From assembly GCA_937958785.1 (NCBI GenBank), contig CALGMY010000259.1, positions 1 to 24,286 on the forward strand: a stretch of DNA of 24,286 nucleotides. The letters run 5' to 3'. A model generated the notes under the pieces. The model searched no databases, was not told the origin of the DNA, and was given only the letters and a program-made list of their open reading frames with translations. The position numbers were made by a program, and so were the translations under genes. Source of the DNA: an uncultured Gammaproteobacteria bacterium (GTDB lineage Bacteria > Pseudomonadota > Gammaproteobacteria > Steroidobacterales > GCA-2729495). Of the stretch, positions 16,190-24,239 are shown piece by piece (the stretch's first letter is position 1; the number at the start of each line of letters is the position of its first letter).

Positions 16190-16883
16190 TGGCCTGGATC
16201 GACGCCGCGGCCGCCCGCGGGTCCCGGGCGTCCCGGATCGGCCGGCCCACCACGATGTAGTCCGCCCCGTCGCCGAAGGCCTGCTCCACCGTGACGACCC
16301 GCTTCTGGTCGTCGGCGGGGCGGTTTTCCACGGGGCGGATGCCCGGGGTGACCACCAGCAGGCGGCCATCGATGGCCCGGCGCAGGGCCGGCAGTTCGAG
16401 GCCGGACGCCACGACCCCGTCGCAGCCGGCCTGAAGGGCCCGGCGGGCCCGGGACAGCACCAGCGCCTCCACGTCGCACTGGAAGCCGAGGTCGTCGAGG
16501 TCGCCCCGGTCGAGACTGGTCAGGGCCGTCACGGCCAGGATCTTCAGGTCACCCTTGGCGGCCGCGGCCGCCTCCATGATCCCCTGGTTGCCGTGGATGG
16601 TGGCGAAGGTGACCCCGCGCTTCGCCAGCAGCGAGATGGCCCGGCTCACGGTCGCGGGGACGTCGAACAGCTTGAGGTCCGCGAACACGCGCTTGTCCCG
16701 GGCGAGCAGCCAGTCCACCAGCTCGAAGTAGCCGCCCGCGGCCATGAGCTCGAGGCCCAGCTTGTAGAAGGTGACGGTGTCGCCGAGCTGCTCCACGACC
16801 TGCCGGGCCTCGGCGGCGTCGGGAACGTCGAGCGCGAAGATCAGGCGGTCGCGGGGCGCCGCGGGATTGCGGGTGACTGGCAT
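16164..16883 (-). CDS. pyrF: Orotidine 5'-phosphate decarboxylase
   Basis: A 239-residue enzyme that converts OMP to UMP, the last step of de novo pyrimidine synthesis, in the cytoplasm. The catalytic Asp-Lys-Asp is present in ADLKLFDVP as Asp69, Lys71 and Asp74; Asp19 in FALDVPD and Lys41 in FYKLGLE complete the active site. The phosphate-binding C-terminal part VTPGIRP and DYIVVGRPI is conserved. The usual DLKFHDIPNT reads DLKLFDVPAT, an accepted variation. Start ATG at 16883 has no clear ribosome-binding site. It lies 20 bases after vapC on the same strand and overlaps the end of tesA by 26 bases. Confidence 0.96.
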   Translation of the reverse strand: MPVTRNPAAPRDRLIFALDVPDAAEARQVVEQLGDTVTFYKLGLELMAAGGYFELVDWLLARDKRVFADLKLFDVPATVSRAISLLAKRGVTFATIHGNQGIMEAAAAAKGDLKILAVTALTSLDRGDLDDLGFQCDVEALVLSRARRALQAGCDGVVASGLELPALRRAIDGRLLVVTPGIRPVENRPADDQKRVVTVEQAFGDGADYIVVGRPIRDARDPRAAAASIQATIAGLFPG

Positions 16884-16903
16884 GGGGACAGTTTACGCCG
16901 GGA

Positions 16904-17308
16904 TCAGGCCGGGCAGATCAGCTCCACGGTGGGAAAGTAGGTGCGGTAGCGACGGGCGTCGCGGGTGAGGAGCGGCAGGCGGTTGACCGCGGCATGCGCC
17001 CCGATGAAGAAGTCCGGCAGGATGCTGGTCCGGATCGCGCCCCGGGCGCGCCGGTAATTCAGGTAGACCTTGCCCGCCAGGAAGAGCGCGGCCGGCGGCA
17101 GGGCGTCCTGCACGAATCCGCCGGTCGCCAGGTCGCTGTCCAGGTCCTCGATGGTTCGGTAGGCGATCGAGACCTCGGCGTAGATGATGGCGTTGATGCA
17201 CAGGGGGGACCGCACGGCCGCCAGCTCCAGCTGCCGCTGGGACCAGTCGGCCCAGACCGGGTCGTCGCGCAGCACGTCGAGCAGGACGTTGGTATCAACC
17301 AGGATCAA
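16904..17308 (-). CDS. vapC: VapC-type PIN-domain ribonuclease toxin
   Basis: A 134-residue PIN-domain protein, the expected toxin of a type II toxin-antitoxin pair; such toxins cut RNA, often tRNA or rRNA. All four acidic metal-binding residues are in place: Asp5 in ILVDTNVLLD, Glu45 in IIYAEVS, Asp99 in ILPDFFIGAHA, and Asp117 in LLTRDARRY. The start is a TTG at 17308, which gives a 4-base overlap (TTGA) with the antitoxin stop, so translation is coupled and probably weak, as suits a toxin. No residue points to inactivation. It precedes pyrF by 20 bases. The RNA target is unknown. Confidence 0.93.
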   Translation of the reverse strand: MILVDTNVLLDVLRDDPVWADWSQRQLELAAVRSPLCINAIIYAEVSIAYRTIEDLDSDLATGGFVQDALPPAALFLAGKVYLNYRRARGAIRTSILPDFFIGAHAAVNRLPLLTRDARRYRTYFPTVELICPA

Positions 17309-17562
17309 GCCAGGGGGCCGCGGGTCAGCGCGAGGATCTCGTCGGTGGTCATGGGGACCGGGGCCCGGCCCCGGAGCCGGGCGAAGGGGCTGCCGGCGGC
17401 GTGCCGTGCAGTCCCGGGGCGGGCGGCGTCGACCCGGCGCACGACGACGTCCCCCTGCGCTGTGAGCTCGAAGGTCACCGCCGAGCCCGGCCGAATGCCC
17501 AGATGGTCGCGAAACGGCTTGGGGATCGTGACCTGGCCCTTGGTGGTGACCGTGCCGGACAT
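17305..17562 (-). CDS. vapB: VapB-type AbrB/MazE-fold antitoxin
   Basis: An 85-residue antitoxin that would bind and silence the VapC toxin encoded next to it, and would bind DNA to repress the pair. The N-terminal half, SGTVTTKGQVTIPKPFRDHL then GIRPGSAVTFEL, is a swapped-hairpin AbrB/SpoVT domain. The C-terminal tail, ending PVPMTTDEILALTRGPLA, is the usual toxin-wrapping part. The ATG at 17562 has AAAGG about ten bases upstream. The TGA stop overlaps the toxin TTG start. A clear inverted repeat and a promoter candidate lie just upstream. Confidence 0.92.
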   Translation of the reverse strand: MSGTVTTKGQVTIPKPFRDHLGIRPGSAVTFELTAQGDVVVRRVDAARPGTARHAAGSPFARLRGRAPVPMTTDEILALTRGPLA

Positions 17563-17566
17563 GGAG

Positions 17567-17627
17567 GTATTACCTTTGGAAAGGAGCGGTAATACTCATT
17601 CTAGGCCGCCCGTCCCGATGGTGCCAG
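17567..17627 (-). promoter_or_regulatory. vapBC promoter candidate and autoregulatory inverted repeat
   Basis: Two perfect 8-base arms, GTATTACC (17567-17574) and GGTAATAC (17588-17595), are separated by 13 bases, so their centres are 21 bases apart, two helical turns. Directly upstream on the minus strand is TAGAAT (17598-17603), a five-of-six -10 match, with CTGGCA (17622-17627) as -35 at an 18-base spacing. The repeat therefore covers the likely start of transcription, as expected for an AbrB-type autorepressor. The arms are AT-rich and stand out in this GC-rich DNA. Confidence 0.65.
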
Positions 17628-17647
17628 CCGGATTTCCGGGGACTTCG

Positions 17648-18823
17648 TCACGTTTCTCCCGGCAGGCGGGCGCGCCGGTCCACCAGCCGGCGATAGGCCG
17701 AGAACGCGTAGCGGTCGGTCATGCCGGCCACGTAGTCGGCCACGGCCCGGGCCCGGCCCGCATCGCCGTCCCGCGCCTCCCCTGCCCGGGCCCGTTCGGC
17801 ATGCTCCTTCGGCATGGCCTTGAGGTCGGCCAGGAAACGCCCGAAGACGGCCTTCAGCATCACCTGGGCACGGGAGGTGACATCCAGCACCTGGGAGTGC
17901 CGGTACAGGTGCCGGCGCAGGTAGCGCTTCAGGGCCAGGTGCTCGGCCAGGACGCCGGGGCTCAGGGCAATCAGGGGCTTGCCCGGCCGGCGGGCATCGT
18001 CGGCGGTGCGCAGGCGCCGGACGCGGATGTTCCGCCTGCTGGTCTCGACGAGGTCCGTGACCACCTCGTTGATCATGGCGCGGATGGTCTCGTGGATGAC
18101 CACCCGCCGGGGGGACCCGGCGCCCGCCCGCGCCACCGGCTCGTAGTGCCGCCGGAACAGGGGGACGCTGCACAGGCCGGCCTCCGTGAGCAGCCCGGAC
18201 CGCAGGCCATCGTCCACGTCATGGTTGTTGTAGGCGATCTCGTCGGCCAGGTTCGCCACCTGGGCTTCCAGGCCGGGCTGGGCCCGGGTGAGGAAGCGCT
18301 CGCCGAGTTCGCCGAGCCGGCGGGCATTGCGCTTCGAGCAGTGCTTGAGGATCCCCTCCCGGGTCTCGTAGCAGAGGTTGAGGCCGGGGAAACCCAGGTA
18401 ACGCTGCTCGAGCTCGTCGACCACCCGCAGAGACTGGAGGTTGTGCTCGAAACCGCCCCAGGGCTTCATGCACTCGTGCAAGGCGTCCTCGCCCGCGTGA
18501 CCGAAAGGCGTGTGACCCAAGTCGTGGGCCAGCGCGATGGCTTCGATCAGTTCGGCGTTGAGGCCGAGGCAGCGGGCCACGGTGCGCCCGATCTGGGCGA
18601 CCTCGAGGGAGTGCGTGAGGCGGGTGCGATACAGGTCCCCCTCGTGGTTCACGAAGACCTGGGTCTTGTAGACCAGCCGCCGGAAGGCGCTGGAATGGAC
18701 GATGCGATCCCGGTCCCGCTGGTACTCACCCCGGTAGGGATGGGCCGGTTCGGGATGCAGGCGGCCCCGGCTCGACGGCTCCCGGGCGGCCCAGGGTACG
18801 AGCCGCGGCTCGGCGGGGGTCAC
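17648..18823 (-). CDS. dgt: dGTPase-like HD-domain triphosphohydrolase
   Basis: A 391-residue HD-domain protein that cuts deoxynucleoside triphosphates to nucleoside and tripolyphosphate, helping set dNTP levels. The metal site is built from His71 in RTRLTHSLEVAQIGR, His100-Asp101 in LAHDLGHTPFGHAGE, and the Asp in ADEIAYNNHD. The early segment RDRDRIVHSSAFRRL then VYKTQVF is typical. It is shorter than the E. coli dGTPase and fits the broader dGTPase-like type 2 group, so specificity for dGTP is not certain. It starts with GTG at 18823 in a 4-base GTGA overlap with the aroB stop, and is the last gene of the aroK-aroB-dgt run. Confidence 0.93.
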   Translation of the reverse strand: MTPAEPRLVPWAAREPSSRGRLHPEPAHPYRGEYQRDRDRIVHSSAFRRLVYKTQVFVNHEGDLYRTRLTHSLEVAQIGRTVARCLGLNAELIEAIALAHDLGHTPFGHAGEDALHECMKPWGGFEHNLQSLRVVDELEQRYLGFPGLNLCYETREGILKHCSKRNARRLGELGERFLTRAQPGLEAQVANLADEIAYNNHDVDDGLRSGLLTEAGLCSVPLFRRHYEPVARAGAGSPRRVVIHETIRAMINEVVTDLVETSRRNIRVRRLRTADDARRPGKPLIALSPGVLAEHLALKRYLRRHLYRHSQVLDVTSRAQVMLKAVFGRFLADLKAMPKEHAERARAGEARDGDAGRARAVADYVAGMTDRYAFSAYRRLVDRRARLPGET

Positions 18824-19902
18824 CGGACGAACTGCTCCCGCAGGTAATCCGCGAGCTCGTGGGCCGGGTAGTCACCCGTGATGCGCGCGGCACCGATGCG
18901 CTCGAGCAGCACCAGGCGGATCTGGCCCGCGACCACCTTCTTGTCCATGCCCATGGCGGCCAGGAAGCGTCCCGGGTCCACCGGCGGCGGGGCTACTGGC
19001 AGGTTGAGGCGGGTAAACAGCCGCCGGACCCGGTCCACGGCGGAACCCTCGAGGAGCCCGAGGCGGGCCGAGAATTCGGCGGCCATGCAGGTGCCGGCGG
19101 CCACGGCCTCGCCGTGCAGCCACTCGCCGTAGCCCGCGTGCAGTTCGATGGCGTGGCCGAAGGTGTGGCCCAGGTTGAGCAGCGCCCGGCGCCCGTGCTC
19201 CCGCTCGTCCTGGCCGACGATCTCCGCCTTCAACTCGCAGGACCGGCGGATGACATGGCCAAGCGCGGCGGGATCCCGGCGGAGCAGTGCCTCGGCCTGG
19301 CCCTCGAGCCAGTCGAAGAGGCCGGCATCCGCGATGAGACCGTATTTGACGACCTCCGCGCAGCCGGCGCCGAGTTCCCGGTCAGGCAGGGTGCGGAGGG
19401 TGTCGGTGTCCGCCAGCACGCAGATGGGCTGGTGGAACGCACCCAGCAGGTTCTTGCCGCCGGGGTGATTCACGCCGGTCTTGCCACCGACCGCCGAGTC
19501 GACCTGGGCGAGCAGCGTGGTTGGCACCTGGATGAAGTCGACGCCGCGCTGGTACACGGCGGCGGCGAACCCGGCGATGTCGCCCACCACACCTCCGCCG
19601 AGCGCCAGCACCACGCAGTCCCGGCCGAAGCGGGCCTCGACGAGGGCGTCCAGCACCCGGCCGACCGTCGCCAGGGTCTTGTGCTGCTCCCCGTCGGGCA
19701 GCACGCAGGTGGCGACGCGGGATCCGGCGAGCAGGGCGCGCACGGGCTCCAGGTAGATGGGGCCGACCGTCTCGTTGGTGACCACCATCACGTCCCGCCG
19801 GCGCAGGTGCGGCTCGATGAGGTCCCGCCGGGAGAGCAGGCCGCTGCCGATCAGGATGGGGTAGCTGCGCTCGCCGAGCGCCACGTTGAGCGTGATGAAC
19901 AT
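18820..19902 (-). CDS. aroB: 3-dehydroquinate synthase
   Basis: A 360-residue cytoplasmic enzyme that cyclises DAHP to 3-dehydroquinate, second step of the shikimate pathway, using NAD and a divalent metal. Visible marks are DGEQHKTL, the NAD site LALGGGVVGDIAGFAA, VPTTLLAQVDSAVGGKTGVN in two blocks, and the metal ligands: Glu in GAGCAEVVKYGLI, His in LNLGHTFGHAIE and His in LHGEAVAAG. The start ATG at 19902 shares its A with the aroK stop, and the gene overlaps dgt by 4 bases, so the three genes are tightly coupled. The length is normal for the family. Confidence 0.97.
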   Translation of the reverse strand: MFITLNVALGERSYPILIGSGLLSRRDLIEPHLRRRDVMVVTNETVGPIYLEPVRALLAGSRVATCVLPDGEQHKTLATVGRVLDALVEARFGRDCVVLALGGGVVGDIAGFAAAVYQRGVDFIQVPTTLLAQVDSAVGGKTGVNHPGGKNLLGAFHQPICVLADTDTLRTLPDRELGAGCAEVVKYGLIADAGLFDWLEGQAEALLRRDPAALGHVIRRSCELKAEIVGQDEREHGRRALLNLGHTFGHAIELHAGYGEWLHGEAVAAGTCMAAEFSARLGLLEGSAVDRVRRLFTRLNLPVAPPPVDPGRFLAAMGMDKKVVAGQIRLVLLERIGAARITGDYPAHELADYLREQFVR

Positions 19903-20411
19903 CAGGGCATGTTACGCCGGATTTCCCGCACGACCGACGACACCTTGCGGCCATCGGTGTCCACGACGAGGTGGGCGATCTCCCGGTACTGGGGCTCGCG
20001 GATCTCCATCAGCCGGGCCAGCACCTCGCGGGGGTCCCCGGTCTTCAGCAGGGGTCGCTCCCGGCCCCGCCGGGTGCGCTTCAGCTGCTGGTCCACGGAC
20101 GTGTGCAGGTAAACGACGTAGCCCCGTTCCCGGAGGTGCCGCCGGTTCTCCGGGTCCTGGGCCGTGCCACCGCCGGTCGCCAGGATGATGCCGGGCATCT
20201 GCGTGAGGTCGTCGATGACCTTCGCCTCCCGCTGCCGGAAGCCCGCCTCCCCTTCCCGCTCGAAGATGAAGGGGATGTCGACCCCGCTGCGGGATTCGAT
20301 GGCCTCGTCGCTGTCGATGAACTCGCGCCCCAGCTCTTCCGCGAGGCACCGCCCCACGGCCGTCTTGCCGGACCCCATGGGCCCGACGAGGAAGATGCTG
20401 CCCGCTGACAT
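19902..20411 (-). CDS. aroK: Shikimate kinase
   Basis: A 169-residue kinase that phosphorylates shikimate with ATP. Walker A is GPMGSGKT at residues 10-17, the shikimate-binding FIDSDEAIE and GEAGFRQREAKVI follow, then LATGGGT and the lid arginines in KRTRRGRERPLL. I chose ATG at 20411, matching the usual length (E. coli AroK is 173); a TTG at 20447 would add 12 atypical residues. The upstream ribosome-binding site is poor. It is separated from the preceding Ig-like gene by a strong terminator, so it needs its own promoter; a TTGACC at 20442-20447 on the minus strand is a possible but weakly supported -35. Confidence 0.96.
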   Translation of the reverse strand: MSAGSIFLVGPMGSGKTAVGRCLAEELGREFIDSDEAIESRSGVDIPFIFEREGEAGFRQREAKVIDDLTQMPGIILATGGGTAQDPENRRHLRERGYVVYLHTSVDQQLKRTRRGRERPLLKTGDPREVLARLMEIREPQYREIAHLVVDTDGRKVSSVVREIRRNMP

Positions 20412-20470
20412 GGCGCGGAGTGTTGGCGATGGGGGCCGCAGGGTCAACCGCGGGGCGTTGCGCGGCCCGG

Positions 20471-20501
20471 AAAAGGACAGGCCGGCTTTCGCCGGCCTGT
20501 C
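20471..20501 (-). terminator. Rho-independent terminator of the Ig-like lipoprotein gene
   Basis: A perfect 11-base-pair stem (GACAGGCCGGC at 20476-20486 with its complement at 20491-20501) and four-base loop are followed, in the minus-strand direction, by CC? free spacing of one base and then UUUU (AAAA at 20471-20474 on the plus strand). It lies 28 bases past the stop of the Ig-like gene and before aroK, so it should end the upstream transcript. Confidence 0.8.
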
Positions 20502-20528
20502 GGGGCTCGTTACTGACGACGTGGCCGC

Positions 20529-22502
20529 TTACGGAGGCGGCGGCTGGGCGCAGGCCGTCGGGGCACCAAGGCTCGTGTCCACCGTGCCAAACGGGCTCAC
20601 GACGCCGGGCGGGTCCACGTCGGTGTCGTTGATGTCGTCGGCGCTCGCCTCGAGCTGGAAGGTCGTGGACTTGCTGAACTCGGTGCCCTGCACGGTAGCG
20701 CGCGCCTGGATGCGGGCGTCGAGCCACCAGTTGTAGTTCTGCGGGTAGATGACGCAGACGCGTGCCCGGCCATCGTTTCCGGTCACGATGGGCGTCTGGT
20801 TGGACGGCGTGGCAGAGAGGTTGGAGCAGGGCGCGCCGGCGGGTGCGCCGGCTGCCACCGGCGCGACCAGGGCGATGTTGCCGGCCTCCAGCAGGCCGCT
20901 GGTGTTGCCATCCTCACCCGGGTCCAGGATGCCGTTGAAGTTGATGTCCTCGTCGGGGCAGCTCAGGGGCTCGAAGGCGTCGTAGGGCTGCTTCGACCAT
21001 GCATCGTCCTGGCCATCCTCGCCAAGCCACATGTTGCCCTTCTTGAAGTTCACCGACCGGATGCTGACCGTCACGGTCTTGCCCGGAACCGCGTTGCCAT
21101 CGGCGTCAGTGACGAAGATCACCCACTCCTTGGCGAAGGTGGCGGTGCCCAGTTCGAACAGGTCGTTGCCCGTACCCAGCGAGATGGCGAGGGCCTGGCC
21201 GGTGACGGTGAGCGCCACGGTGTCCGAGATGGTGCCGCCCTCCTGCACGGAGGCAGTGATAGTCACCCCGTTTACGGAGCTCTGGGAAGTCCCCGCCGTA
21301 TAGACGATCGTGGCCCGGCCGTCGCTGCCGGTGGTCGCCACCGGCGACGACAGGCCGCCGCCCGTGTTGTCGAACAACGAGAAGCTGACGAGCTTGTTCT
21401 TCACCAGGTTGCCGGCGCCATCGCGGACGATGGCCGTGATCTGGGACTGGTTGCCCGTGCGGACGCTGGAGGGCTCGGCCTGCACGTCGATGCTGGCGGC
21501 CACCGTGGCCACGAACTCCACGGTGCGGGTGGCGATGCCACCTCCCGGGCGGCTCACGGCGATGGTGGACGTGCCGGCCGTGCTCGAGCGGATGTCCAGG
21601 GTCGCGGTGCCCGCGCCGGCCGTCACGGCCTGGGGGGGCACGGCCGGGTTCAGGGTGCCCGGCTGGAAGAAGCTGCCTCGGCTGGCCGCGAACTGCATGG
21701 TCTGGCCATTCTGCGGCGCGCCGGAGACGGACCAGGTGACGGTCACCGTCTGGTTCGTGTTCAGCGGGATCTCGAGGCCGTCCGCGGCCGGGGTGGTGAT
21801 GGCGAAGCTGTCGCCGGAGACGGCCGGGATCGTGACGGTATCCGTGCCGGAATCACCGAGGGCGCTGACCGTCAGGGTGTCGGCGCCCGAGTTGACGGCA
21901 GTCAGGGAGACGGTGGCGGCGCCGGACCCGTTGGTGGTGACGGAGGCCGCCGAGAGGGTATTGCCGAGGCTCGACGTCACGGTAACGGCGCGGCCGGGAA
22001 TGCCGGCGGCCTTGGAATCCCTGAGGCTGATGGCGCAATCAACGGTTCCGCCCAGGACGGCGGTGTCAGGGCAGTCGATGGTGACCTCGGTCTTGATCAC
22101 GTTCACGGTGACGGACCCGGAGGCCTCGCCGGCGGAGGCCGTCACGGTAATCGCGCGGTTCGAGGGATCGGTGCCGTTGGAGACCCGGGCGATCGACTGG
22201 CCGTTGGCATCGGAATTGAGCTGGATCACCGACACGGAGCCGCTGGCGTTGGCGCCGAAGAGGACCGGGACCCCCTCCAGCACCACGTTGTTGGCGTCGC
22301 GCACGATTGCGGTGATCTCAACGGTGTTGAGGCCGGCGAGGTCCGAATCCAGTGTGGTCGCGGCGGCCAGGACCTGGACGGAGGCGACCTCGGCACCGCC
22401 ACCCCCGCCACCCGGCCCGGTGATGGTATTGCTGCTGCCGCCGCAGGACGCCAGGATCGCCGAGGCGACCAGCAGGCTCACAGTAAACAGTTTCTTCAAC
22501 AC
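20529..22502 (-). CDS. Tandem Ig-like repeat lipoprotein with EF-hand-like loop
   Basis: A 657-residue surface or periplasmic lipoprotein of unknown role. The start GTG at 22502 has GAGGGAG five bases upstream. The signal MLKKLF then LLVASAILASC ends at the lipidated Cys20; Gly follows, so outer-membrane sorting is predicted. A run of six Gly at 31-36 is a flexible linker. About five invasin/BIG_1-like beta-sandwich repeats follow, each with phrases such as ITAIVRDxxNxV and (S/N)DGRATI; the first is near 38-130, another near 335-435. In the last part a 12-residue DINFNGILDPGE (519-530) has all EF-hand ligand positions, so calcium binding is likely. The tail is Pro-rich (QPPPP). A longer frame starting at 22568 is rejected. 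Its place between pilQ and aroK suggests, but does not prove, a link to pili or attachment. Confidence 0.85.
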   Translation of the reverse strand: MLKKLFTVSLLVASAILASCGGSSNTITGPGGGGGGAEVASVQVLAAATTLDSDLAGLNTVEITAIVRDANNVVLEGVPVLFGANASGSVSVIQLNSDANGQSIARVSNGTDPSNRAITVTASAGEASGSVTVNVIKTEVTIDCPDTAVLGGTVDCAISLRDSKAAGIPGRAVTVTSSLGNTLSAASVTTNGSGAATVSLTAVNSGADTLTVSALGDSGTDTVTIPAVSGDSFAITTPAADGLEIPLNTNQTVTVTWSVSGAPQNGQTMQFAASRGSFFQPGTLNPAVPPQAVTAGAGTATLDIRSSTAGTSTIAVSRPGGGIATRTVEFVATVAASIDVQAEPSSVRTGNQSQITAIVRDGAGNLVKNKLVSFSLFDNTGGGLSSPVATTGSDGRATIVYTAGTSQSSVNGVTITASVQEGGTISDTVALTVTGQALAISLGTGNDLFELGTATFAKEWVIFVTDADGNAVPGKTVTVSIRSVNFKKGNMWLGEDGQDDAWSKQPYDAFEPLSCPDEDINFNGILDPGEDGNTSGLLEAGNIALVAPVAAGAPAGAPCSNLSATPSNQTPIVTGNDGRARVCVIYPQNYNWWLDARIQARATVQGTEFSKSTTFQLEASADDINDTDVDPPGVVSPFGTVDTSLGAPTACAQPPPP

Positions 22503-22571
22503 GATGACTCCCTCACCACGTTCCCGCCGGCCAGTCCGTATGCCGCGGAATTCCCCAAATGGATGCATGCC

Positions 22572-24239
22572 CTAGTAGATGTTCGAGCCTTCCCGCAGGA
22601 TCTTCGGCGTCACGAAGATCAGCAGCTCCGACTTGTTGGAGACCTTGCGGGTGGAACGGAACAGCGAACCCACGCCGGGGATATCCCCAAGGAACGGCAC
22701 CTTGGTGTAGTCCTCCGACTCCTCGGTCTCGTAGATGCCGCCGAGGACGACGGTCTGGCCGTTGTTCACCAGCACCTGGGTCTCGATGGCCCGGGTGTCG
22801 ATGCTCGGCACGGAACCGCCCCGCTCGTTGGTGACGACCGCACCGACGCTGTCCTTGGTCACCTCGAGGTCGAGGATGATCCGGTCATCCGGCGTGATCT
22901 GCGGGGTCACCGTGAGGCTCAGCACCGCCTCCTTGAACTGGGTGGTGGTCGCGCCGCTGGACGCCGCTTCCTGGTAGGGGATCTCGACACCCTGCCGGAT
23001 CGAGGCCTGCTTCTGGTTGGCCGTGATCACGCGGGGTGACGACACGACCTCGCCACGACCCTCGGCCTGAAGGGCCGACAGCTCGAGGTCCACGAGGAAG
23101 TCGTCGTCGAGCAGGGCGAGGGCCAGCTGGCCGGCCGGGTTGGCCACCGGCAGGTTCACGTTGTAGCGGTCGTCCTGCACCGGCAGTTCCACCGGGAACG
23201 GCGAGCCCGAGTTATTGATGTTCTCAACGCCCGAATTGACGATGGTGTTGGTGCCCGAGCCGGAGCCCGTGACCGCCACCAGGCCGTCGGAGGTGTCCTT
23301 GACCGCCGTGACGCCCCAGCGCACGCCCAGGTCCCGGCTGAAGTCGTCGCGGACGATCACGATGCGCGACTCGATCAGCACCTGGCGGACCGGGATGTCG
23401 AGGGTGGTCACGAGGCGGCGGATCTCGCGGATGCGCTCGGCGACATCCTGGACCAGCAGGGTGTTCGTCCGCTCGTCGATGCCCACCGAGCCCCGCTCGG
23501 ACAGCAGCGAGTTGCCCTTGGAGCCCTTCATCAGCTCGGCAAGGTCGCTGGCCTTCGCGTAGTTGACCTGCACGTACTCGGAAAGCAGCGGCTCGAGCTC
23601 GCGGATCTCCTTGCGGGCCTCCAGGTCGGCCTTCTCGCGGGCGGCGATCTCGTCGGCGGGGGCGACGATGATGACCCCGCCGTTCTCGCGCATGTCGAGA
23701 CCCTTGGTGGCGAGGACGATGTCCAGCGCCTGGTCCCAGGGTACGTTCTGGAGCCGGAGGGTCACGTTGCCCTGCACGGTGTCGGAGACGATGATGTTGC
23801 GGCCGCTGACGTCCGCCAGCAGCTGCAGCACGGCGCGGGTCTCGATGTCCTGGAACGACAGGGTCAGCCGCTCACCCGCGTACTCCCGGTCCGCGCTGAA
23901 CAGGGTCGGCTTGGCCTCGGCCGCCTGCTTGACCACCGGCGAGACCTCGACGGTGAACTGGTTGTCGGACTGGTAGGCGAGTTCCTCGAAGGGCAGACGC
24001 GCGGCGATGCTCACGCGGGCACCGCTGCCCGTGCGGGCAGCCTCGATCTGGTTCACGGGGGTCGCGAAGTCGGTGACGTCGAGCCGCTTCAGCAGGCTGT
24101 CAGGCACATTGGTGCCGGCGAAGTTCAGGAGGATGCGGTCGCCTTCCTTGCGCACGTCCACGGGCGTGCCGGGGTCGGACAGGGTGATGATCACGCGGCC
24201 ACCGCCGTTCTCACCCCGGCGGAAGTCAACGTTCTGGAT
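22572..24239 (-). CDS. pilQ: Type IV pilus secretin PilQ, 5' end cut off
   Basis: The last 555 residues of the outer-membrane secretin through which type IV pili emerge. In order there are the end of an AMIN domain (VIITLSDPG and after), a secretin/TonB short domain (LTLSFQDIETRAVLQLLAD), a secretin N domain (EYVQVNYAKASDLAELMK) and the gate domain. The gate holds GEVVSSPRVITANQKQASI, the conserved VLGGIY, VPFLGDIPGVGSLF, and the closing ELLIFVTPKIL. The remaining N-terminus, with the signal peptide and first AMIN domain, is missing because the contig runs into sequencing adapter at 24240. The open frame seems to begin with GTG at 24254, giving MYKRQ, but those five codons are adapter. pilMNOP would be expected beyond the break. 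Confidence 0.95.
   Translation of the reverse strand: MQNVDFRRGENGGGRVIITLSDPGTPVDVRKEGDRILLNFAGTNVPDSLLKRLDVTDFATPVNQIEAARTGSGARVSIAARLPFEELAYQSDNQFTVEVSPVVKQAAEAKPTLFSADREYAGERLTLSFQDIETRAVLQLLADVSGRNIIVSDTVQGNVTLRLQNVPWDQALDIVLATKGLDMRENGGVIIVAPADEIAAREKADLEARKEIRELEPLLSEYVQVNYAKASDLAELMKGSKGNSLLSERGSVGIDERTNTLLVQDVAERIREIRRLVTTLDIPVRQVLIESRIVIVRDDFSRDLGVRWGVTAVKDTSDGLVAVTGSGSGTNTIVNSGVENINNSGSPFPVELPVQDDRYNVNLPVANPAGQLALALLDDDFLVDLELSALQAEGRGEVVSSPRVITANQKQASIRQGVEIPYQEAASSGATTTQFKEAVLSLTVTPQITPDDRIILDLEVTKDSVGAVVTNERGGSVPSIDTRAIETQVLVNNGQTVVLGGIYETEESEDYTKVPFLGDIPGVGSLFRSTRKVSNKSELLIFVTPKILREGSNIY

Noticed and set aside
16994..18847. 617-codon plus-strand open frame
   Set aside because: Runs antisense across vapC, vapB and dgt, all of which have complete catalytic or binding motifs.
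1..24239. Mobile elements, CRISPR arrays, tRNA or rRNA genes, phage genes
   Set aside because: None was seen. There are no transposase or integrase motifs, no regular direct repeats with spacers, and no tRNA-like cloverleaf noticed by eye.
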